DNA from: Entonaema liquescens
Lineage: Eukaryota; Ascomycota; Sordariomycetes; Xylariales; Xylariaceae
Direction of reading: 5' to 3'
DNA: 64,000 bases
Assembly (NCBI GenBank): GCA_902805475.1
Contig: CADCSX010000010.1
Span: 372,001 to 436,000, forward strand
The translations under genes were made by a program, and so were the position numbers. Numbering within the stretch: position 1 is the first letter of the stretch; each line of letters begins with the position of its first letter. Positions 56,751 through 64,000 of this stretch are shown piece by piece. A model generated the notes under the pieces. The model had not been told where the DNA came from. It was given only the letters and a program-made list of their open reading frames with translations, and made no database searches.

Positions 56751-58443
56751 ATGGCCCAACTCAATCGTTTTCTGGAACTTTTTAGTTTCCTTTCATTAAA
56801 TTCACGAGCAAGTCCAGATGTAGTAGCATGTGATCTACTTGCAAGTACATTCAGCAATGCTACCCTTCATCCCACCGATGCCCAGTATAATGCTGCTATG
56901 ACCGAGAACTGGTAAGTTTAATTCCATACTACTACGCCACGGCCCCTCAAGCTGACGCTGGTTTAGGTCGCAAACTGCCTGGGAGACCCCCACTTGCATC
57001 TTCCAGCCTAGTAGTGCTTCGGACCTCCAGACAGCAATCCCTATAATCGTCGATTCTAACGCAAGTTTTGCTATTCGATCAGGAGGTCATATGCCTGTTG
57101 CGCATGCCGCAGCCATTGAATCAGGCATATTGATCGACTTATCTAAGCTCGGCGGAACCCGATATGATGCCGAGAACAATGTGGTGACCATAGGCTCAGG
57201 GCAAAGATGGGGAGATGTTTATCCTGAGCTTGACCAGTATGAAGTTACTATTGCTGGAGGAAGAGTTCTCTCTCCTGGCGTTGGCGGTCTGATTCTTGGC
57301 TGTGAGTTTCAGTTGTATTACTTTCTGGCTGCTAGATACTAATCTTTCAAGGTGGTCTTTCTTACCTCTCAGATTTGTACGGTCTCGTGTGCGACAATGT
57401 TGTCAACTACGAGGTCGTCCTTGCTGACGGTTCACTGGTAAATGCTAACGCAACCTCGAACCCGGATTTATACTGGGCCCTAAAGGGCGGTAGTAACAAT
57501 TTTGGTATGTGATCAACCTCACCAGTTTCTTATTCCGGTGAAGCTAACACCCATGTCCCAGGTGTTGTGACTGCGTTCACGCTTCGAACGTTCCCTCACT
57601 ACCATATTTGGGGAGGCACAAGGGTGTACCCCTACGAGGCTATGGGCGATGTCCTGGATGCATTGGCCGATTTCCAAACAGACCCCAACAAGGACCCTTA
57701 TGCACAGTTTAACATCAACTTCTATGTGACTAACACGACTCTCGGTGTTGTCATTGGTCTCACATACCTGAAGCCTGAGAACAACCCTGCTGCATTCGAC
57801 AACTTCCATCAACTTAACAAGAAATGGACCGCATCGCTTGATACGACTGGTCTCCGAACTATCCACGACTTGATCAGCGAATATCCTATTCCATCAATCC
57901 CAAGGTATGTTCGGGCTTAATCATGCCTTTCAATGATGTGCTAACAATATCTTTAGAATCGAATGGACCACAACAAGCTTCCAGCCCAGTAGGGAAATAT
58001 ACCAGAGCGTAAAAGAGATCTTCGCCTCATCCGACGCAGTAGAGAAGCTGAAGGGATTAACTGCCGGAACTGGAATCTTCACTTTACAGGGCATCTCCCC
58101 TAGCGCCGTGAAAGCTGGAAAGGCCCGTGGCGGTAACGCCTTAGGATTGGAAGCCGTGCCACAAACTTGGTTCCACACGGATATCGGCTGGTGGTTCAAG
58201 GAGGACGACCAAATCGCGCACGACGGTATCAAGGATGTAACTAACCAGGTTGAGGAAGCCGCCAAGGCTCAGGGCAAATACCTCCCTTACCTTTTCATGA
58301 ACGAGGCGAGCATCGACCAGGACGTTCTTGGGCGTTACGGGAAGGAGAACGTGAAGAAGTTGAGAAAGGTCCAACAGAAGTACGACCCGAGTGCAGTGTT
58401 CCAACGATTAGTTCCCGGAGGGTTTAAGATCCCTCGTGCTTGA
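56751..58443 (+). CDS. FAD-linked oxidase, berberine-bridge/PCMH type (oxidase 2)
   Basis: Five exons: 56751-56911, 56967-57301, 57352-57504, 57562-57904 and 57957-58443, all GT-AG and in phase, giving 492 aa. The PCMH domain has FAIRSGGHMPVAHAA (flavin-linking His), SGQRWGDVYPEL, SPGVGGLILGCGLSYLSDLY then GLVCDNV, and LKGGSNNFGVVTAF. The berberine-bridge tail has LPYLFMNEASIDQDVLGRYG with KYDPSAVFQRLVPGG. The N-terminus has a weak hydrophobic stretch (FLELFSFLSLN), so secretion is uncertain. A Cys in LGCGLSY, made by the exon 2/3 splice, and another in GLVCDNV could matter for flavin attachment or a disulfide; oxidase 1 lacks both. It is a paralogue of oxidase 1. Confidence 0.9.
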
Positions 58444-60752
58444 GGAAGCTTCGTTTAGGTACCTAACGTAAAGGAACGGATATAGACTTCCTAAATCTTC
58501 AGTAAAATTATTCTATAATATGTACTAAAAAAAGTTATAGAATTACTTAGACTAGTTAGAGGGTACCCAAAAGTTATATATATCAGTTCCTCTTTCATAA
58601 CACCGCTCCCAGAACTCCACTACATCCCAAACTCACATATCCCTATATGATACACGTTGTACAGCGCCTTGGCCTTGATTATGTTGCTGTGCTATGTTGT
58701 ATAAAGTGTATAATAAGATGAGAGACTTAAGCCTTCTATAAGCGGATCTAGGTCACCTAAACTCTAACAGCGTCCCCTTGTTGGTGCAGATAATGATAGA
58801 TACGAACTCGTTATCGTTCTCAAGGCCCTTCTAGTTGCCAAGCGCCTCTACTTTCGGTAAGATATCTCTGATGTCCCGATATACTTTGATTACCATGCAC
58901 GCCCCTAGTGTGATGGAGTTCGTCGCTTCCTCCTCATTAGGGGACTTAATAACTCAAAGGAAGTGCATACTTAGGTAGGTATATACGCATTCTATGCAAA
59001 GATATCATGTCCTATATCTGAAAGTAGTCCCTTGACCACCCATTTCAATAAATTCATTTTGAAGGGTCCTTCTATGCTTTTACTCCATCCTAAAAGCATT
59101 GATACCAGGAGTCTGGACGACACATGTAGAAAGAATGACGCTTTTAGTATAAATCGATAACTATAGGGCTCTGAGATAGCTACTTATCTTAGAGTTACCG
59201 CAGAACAGCCAAGTTGTTTTGACACTTCTTGCCCTGCCTCATGACACACTCTCTCGTAAAGCTAAGTCAAAAATTGACCACATATTTGGAGCACTGCGCG
59301 TAGAGCTCGCTTCTACTTCGATCAATATTTTCACCAGTTGGAGATTTTGGCTTCCGGTGGCCTCACGTAAAAGGGGCGGGGTAGCGGGAGGGCCTCGGGA
59401 ATGCCTGAGCGATAAGGGGATTGGTCATGAAGTGAACGCTCTGTCCCTTACTACTTGCACTATTTCTAGATTAATCCTCTCGTAGTTGGATAGAGTATAA
59501 CTTGCCTTGCCTATCGTTGAACAGGCAAACGGTTTCATGTACCTAATAATGTTTTCTAAATGTGCTACATAAATCGATATAGCTGCCACCCACCAGGAAG
59601 AGAGTTATGAAAAGGGATTTCCAAGCCTTCAAGCATCCGTAGAGTCTTGTATCAATATTTTCTTAGAGAAAGTTTAAAATGCATTATAAGGGGTATATAA
59701 TCACTAACAGGCCATGGGATGTCAATCTCAAGTTCTGTCCACCAGGTGTTAGAACCTAGATCCTGCTTCGGCGTCCTTTTCGCATTGTCAAGGCTATATT
59801 ATGAATGTGAAATATGCTGCCAATGCCGCTGTGATATTCTAGATTGATATGTCAGCCTCAGCAGCAGACCCAGGCATTGACTGTGTAAGAACCTCGACAT
59901 TATCCATTCACTGCGATATTCCCGCCACATAGTCATCTATATGTTCATTTAGCGATAGTCCCAGCAGTGCCTTCGACGCTTGATTAGCTTTTTCGGCGAT
60001 GGACAGGCAGTCGTTATCGCTAGCCCTCTGACCTTCTCTTTAAGAGTATCCTCTTCGACGACAAAAGACACTACTATCCTTATCATGGCAGGTCTTCATA
60101 AACGCCCTAAAGACCCTACGATCGACATTAACTTAAGGCCCATGGTTTAATGCCCCAAGGGTTGGGAGTGGGGAAGGATTTACCCCTATACGCGTATCTT
60201 TCTTCGAAAATACGTGATAGGTAAAGTGTAGTCTCATTCAATATCTACAATAAGGATAAACAAGAGGTAGACAAGCGAAAGGTAGGTAGAAAAACATGAT
60301 GTTTCACCGTGAAGGTATGCAAACCAGTCGATAGTCTAAATGCACGGTTAAGTGTGAGACTTGACAGTCTCATTGAGAAGCTATCTCCACAAACTGCCTC
60401 TTCCTAGGTAGTGAGACTTCGTACAAGATTACTTCGTAGGTTATCTCTATAGGATACAGAGCTTTTAGAAATCGTCGTTAAAATAAGCTCATCATGTGCT
60501 CTGAGGATTCCTGTGTACACCTACATGTGTTATATCTCGGCATGCTTCAATAATCTTGGCAGGCTTGGTCATACAAGATATCGTGCACTACGTCGCTTGG
60601 CAGTTCCATTCGTGCGGTACCGAATATAGGTACCGGTACCTACCTCAACGTTTACAGCCCGGGGAGGCGTATTTTCTTTCAGACAAGGCAATCTTTATAT
60701 TATCTTATTAACAATTTTCTTTTTCTATATGTAATAGCTTCCTAGTAGCAAT
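58444..60752. other. 2.3-kb intergenic region
   Basis: The stretch lies between convergent genes (oxidase 2 and the permease). It includes short GGTACCGGTACC-like and TAGGTAGGTA repeats near 60620 and 58975. The only open frame of note (59219-59485) lacks an ATG start and family motifs. I see no gene, RNA or element. Confidence 0.5.
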
Positions 60753-62797
60753 CTAACTACTATTAATCTCAATAACAGGTCCGGAATACACTTTCCGCGC
60801 CCAGACGGCGTAGTAAATCACGGACCAGATGAGCGTCGCTCCAACCATCAGGGCACTCATGTTCATACTTTCAGCCGTCGGGTTGACATGGGTGGGCCAG
60901 AAGCTAAAAAATAGCATGACCAAAAGAAATGCACAGCCAAATGCGTTGACGATAGTTCCAAACGGTTCCGGAATTTTCATAGGTCCCCACGAGAGGTTTT
61001 CGTGGTTCGTGTTAGTCAACGCTGTGTTCTCCCTATTATACGGGCGGATACCACCAGTCAATCGGCGCCAGAGAAGAAGACTATTCCCGATGAGATATGC
61101 GCCATCTAAACCATTTACAGTCAACGAAACGATGTCATTGAACGCCACCGAGGATCCTAGGGTAATAAGGGCGAGAAGGTAAGAGATGATCGTAGTAAGA
61201 ACGATGGCGACGACCGGGATTGACGTCTTAGGATCAACCTAGAATTTGATGTTAGTCTCGCAATGTGTTTTATACTAGCGACGATACTCACCTTGCTAAT
61301 ATAGAACCAACCCGGTAGACCTCTATCTCGCGCGAAGGACCAAGTCATTCGGGAGGCTGTAGCCATCAGGGAGACCATGGCGAAGAGGTTCAAGACCACA
61401 AGGATCGAAGCCATGGTTTGAGCGCCGCGTTGCGACCCCACCCCCTCTTGGAATATCGCCATAAAGGGGTATTTAGTGGGTGACTTTAGAGCGGACTCGA
61501 CGTCGCCAATGCAGAATAACAAAGCAAGTAGACTACCAAACCCTAGAGTACCGTTTAAAAGAACGGTAAAGATCATGGCTCGTGGGACGATCACGGATGC
61601 ATTTTGAATCTCTTCAGACATCTATAAAAAATCGTTAGCAAGTCTGAAATAGGAGGGAGTTATTCAAGTGTGCTTACGTGCACAGCACCGTCCGCGCCTA
61701 TTTCTTGTTAGCCAAGCAATGTCCCTAGATATATGAGAATCAGCAAGGACATACCGAGAAAGTTGAACACAGCAGCTATCATGCCAAGCATAAAAGAAAG
61801 ACCTTGTGTCGGCCATCCTCCCCCATTCGAGAACGACGTGAAGACCTCCTCGGCGCTCTTATGCGGACTTAAATAGACTAGCGGCACGAGGATAGCGAAG
61901 AACCCAAGAATGTGAAGGATTAAGACTAGGCCTTCCACCTTTGGTAGGGCACTGCTCACAACGGTGTTGATAAACACCGCGAAGGCGACAGAGGCGTATA
62001 GCAGCAAGAGTTTCTGCCAAGCTAACGGTACGTAATTCGGGTTTCCCATAACGGCAACACCTTGGATCAAGCCAGCAGCGAGATACCCTAGACTTGCGAC
62101 AGCAGCTTGCCAGCCAATGACCGTCAACCAGCCTCGTACAACTTAGTCCAAGTCTCTCAGTTTGGTAGATAAGGGCATATTTAGACGTACCGATGAAGTA
62201 ACTCGTGAATTTACGCCAATTGTTCGGCGCTAACATGTACACCCAGTGATATTGGCCTCCTGATGTCGGCGCCCTAGGCGCGAAATTAGCATTCTGCCGC
62301 TCTTATTGTGAAAAAAGTTGATGCGCCTACATCGATGCTAGCTCTCCCATGGTTGCGAAGACACAGAGAGTGCCGACCCAGACAATTATAAACCCGTATA
62401 TAGACCCCGCGGAACCGCCATTCTCGTACGCCTGAAGGAAAAGCCTACGGGTATTGTTAAGTCATGATAGATACTTATACGCGTGGTAAAAGAAAAGACT
62501 TACACCAGCTCTCCTTCCCAAGTATTCATAACCGTACAGCTGAATCCAAGGATGGACATGAGAGCAAAGTTGCGCTATAGAACAAATATCAATAATTGCT
62601 CGTTCGTATTAAGCGTAGGTATCACTCGTTACCTTGAGCACAGGAACTTTGCCGAGGCGCGTAAGAGTCTGATTGTCACGATCGATAATCGACTTCTTCC
62701 CTCCCCCCGTCGTCTCCGTCGGCTCGATATTAAGCTCGGTCGACGCCGCCTCATTGTCGTCGCGCTTAGTCGACTTGAGCTCGTAGTCGTTCGCCAT
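60753..62797 (-). CDS. APC-superfamily amino acid/choline permease
   Basis: Eight exons: 62797-62633, 62574-62504, 62444-62331, 62273-62191, 62132-61755, 61697-61678, 61621-61292 and 61238-60753. Introns are 53-59 nt, all phase-consistent, giving 548 aa. Exon 6 is a 20-nt microexon encoding ADGAVH between FNFLG and MSEEIQNAS. The N-terminus is hydrophilic. Twelve helices follow, with family landmarks NFALMSILGFSCTVM, NGGSAGSIYGFIIVW, LASMAPTSGGQYHWV then YMLAP, HMSEEIQNASVIVPRAM (helix 8 DxxxHMxEE-type motif), SRMTWSFARDRGLPG and VNGLDGAYLIGNSLLLW. This matches fungal Hnm1/Uga4-like permeases (choline, GABA or amino acids). In a metabolite cluster it could supply precursors; the substrate is not determinable here. 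Confidence 0.9.
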
Positions 62798-63871
62798 CTT
62801 AGCCTAGCTGTTATCTACTTCATTCGCGAAGGGGGGCTCTTGGATCTTCGCGACGGCCTTCAATGGGGAAGCACGAGGACATGGGATGGGAAGTGGGTAG
62901 CAAGTAGTAAGTAATAACTACGGGGATATAATTAAGAAAGATCTACAAGCTTGAGGAGGAGAAGCGCGAGCCTGCATGCATGCATGCATACATACTTCTC
63001 TTAGTGGAAGGTTTCAGCCCCGGGCTGAAACTGAGGGATTGAAATTATTGAAGCTTCGAGCAGGGCCATCGGCTCCCGTTCTAGAATGCTTGCGACGTCG
63101 GGGGTTGGCGTACATATCGCGCAACGCCCGTTCGGTAACGGTTGATACGTACGTAGGTACGGAAGAAGCCTTTTTCTTCGAAAAGCGCAATAAGAGCAAG
63201 GGGATTTACGAGATAACGGATACAACGTCGTTCAGGGTGGTGACCTACTGGATTGGTCGAGTATCGATACTTTCGGTCGTTAGCCGGAAATACTCTCTGC
63301 TACGACCCCGGACGAGCTGTTGATGTGGATGACCGTGCATCGCATTGGAAGGATTTCGGAGGGTATGCTACTCCATTCAACGACCAACGGCCAATAGATG
63401 TCACGTAATAGAGACCCTACTTATCACATCCTATCATATACCCGGTTTAACGCAGGCAGAATGGTATCTGACTTACAAGTTAGAGATGTACTCCTCCTCT
63501 ACTATATTTTATAGTTCGGATCTACTTTGAAGGCTAGGTCGTTACTTATTTCCAGTCTCGGACATCTCAACAATAGGTAGGTAGCCATGGGTATAGAGCA
63601 AAAGGCCGCATCGCGCAATAGAATTTAGTGGCAAACTTGTATGCGGAATGGGATGGCGGCACTATAACCTCGCCGCATACAAGCATTAGTACGAGAGGTA
63701 ATAAGCTTCCGCGGAGATGACGACGGGATGTCCCGCCGCTACTAAGCATTGCCGACATTGCAAGTACCGTCACAGATGAAGCTATCATCAATGTAAAACG
63801 CGAAAAATGGTATTATCATAAGAAAGATATTGCTGCGTATCTACGAATTCGTAAGCCCTGCCATGAAATAA
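62798..63871. other. Intergenic region with microsatellite and palindrome
   Basis: It holds an alternating TGCA microsatellite (62973-62995) and a 21-bp palindrome (63011-63031). A short ATG frame at 63567-63788 has a hydrophobic stretch but no supporting context, so it is not called. Confidence 0.45.
63011..63031. repeat. 21-bp palindrome, arms GTTTCAGCCC / GGGCTGAAAC
   Basis: Two perfect 10-base arms flank a single C. It lies about 215 bp upstream of the permease start. It could be a hairpin or a dimeric transcription-factor site; no function is shown. Confidence 0.85.
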
Positions 63872-64000
63872 TTATTCGGCAGCAGGAGTTGGTGAGCTCG
63901 TGACTCCCCAGCTCTTCACTTGCTTGATGAGCTTCGCCTGACTAGAGCGACTGCTGGCATCCCAATCAGGTGTATTCGCCGTTCCAACGGTAACTGAAGT
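63872..64000 (-). CDS. Partial C-terminus of an unidentified protein
   Basis: The last 42 codons of a minus-strand frame enter from the right edge and stop at 63872-63874. The sequence ends KLIKQVKSWGVTSSPTPAAE. The absence of internal stops and the sensible composition suggest coding, but there is too little to identify the family. Confidence 0.4.
   Translation of the reverse strand, partial: TSVTVGTANTPDWDASSRSSQAKLIKQVKSWGVTSSPTPAAE

Noticed and set aside
59219..59485. 88-codon plus-strand frame
   Set aside because: Starts at a non-ATG codon and has random-like composition.
63567..63788. 73-codon minus-strand frame with a hydrophobic start, considered a small secreted protein
   Set aside because: The hydrophobic run is interrupted by charged and proline-rich sequence, and there is no promoter or family support.
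1..64000. tRNA, rRNA or CRISPR features
   Set aside because: No cloverleaf with matching A- and B-box sequences, no rRNA-like conserved core and no spaced direct repeats were found by eye on either strand.

Overview
This window is nuclear DNA of a filamentous ascomycete (Pezizomycotina). The evidence is the short introns of about 48-140 nt with GTRNGT donors and CTAAC-type branch points, the protein families present (fungal rhodopsin-like membrane proteins, DUF3176, a lipase-NLR, secreted flavin oxidases), and an AT-saturated inverted-repeat element that looks RIP-mutated. A sordariomycete, perhaps Xylariales, is plausible, but that is only an impression. I assembled most genes by hand from splice signals and frame continuity, including a six-exon cyclophilin and a seven-exon NLR.

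Layout. Positions 1-16.6 kb hold housekeeping genes: a partial acidic/Thr-rich protein, VPS8 (-), a GPALPP/DUF3752 protein (+), a membrane RING-H2 ligase (-), a 3.8-kb gene-poor stretch with an 11-bp tandem repeat, and cyclophilin H (+). Positions 17-26.3 kb hold a wax-synthase-like acyltransferase lacking both usual histidines, an ER alpha-1,2-mannosidase (GH47, -), a single-pass membrane protein, a frameshifted pseudogene and a DUF3176 membrane protein. Positions 26.6-39.1 kb hold UDP-GlcNAc pyrophosphorylase (-), a thymine-DNA glycosylase (+), a glycine-rich secreted protein (-), an ANCHR/ZFYVE19-like protein (+), an LMBD1-like transporter (-) and an F-box protein (+).

Positions 39.6-44.6 kb are an immunity-type locus. 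An intact seven-exon NLR has an N-terminal alpha/beta-hydrolase (SesB-like), a P-loop NTPase and TPR-like repeats. It converges on a small four-cysteine protein. Next comes a broken rhodopsin-like gene.

Positions 47.3-62.8 kb look like accessory or secondary metabolism: two secreted berberine-bridge-type FAD oxidases, an SDR-fold protein, a rhodopsin-family receptor-like protein, a UbiA aromatic prenyltransferase and an APC permease. The genes are arranged as divergent pairs, oxidase 1/SDR and UbiA/oxidase 2. A 787-bp TA-flanked inverted-repeat element lies inside. No polyketide or terpene synthase is visible, so a cluster core, if there is one, lies outside the window.

One pattern runs across the window: several otherwise well-formed genes (RING ligase, membrane protein, DUF3176, UAP1, rhodopsin-like, SDR) are each out of frame by one or two bases, usually at a short homopolymer. 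An essential gene such as UAP1 is unlikely to be truly broken, so the consensus probably carries residual indels and apparent pseudogenes here should be treated with caution.
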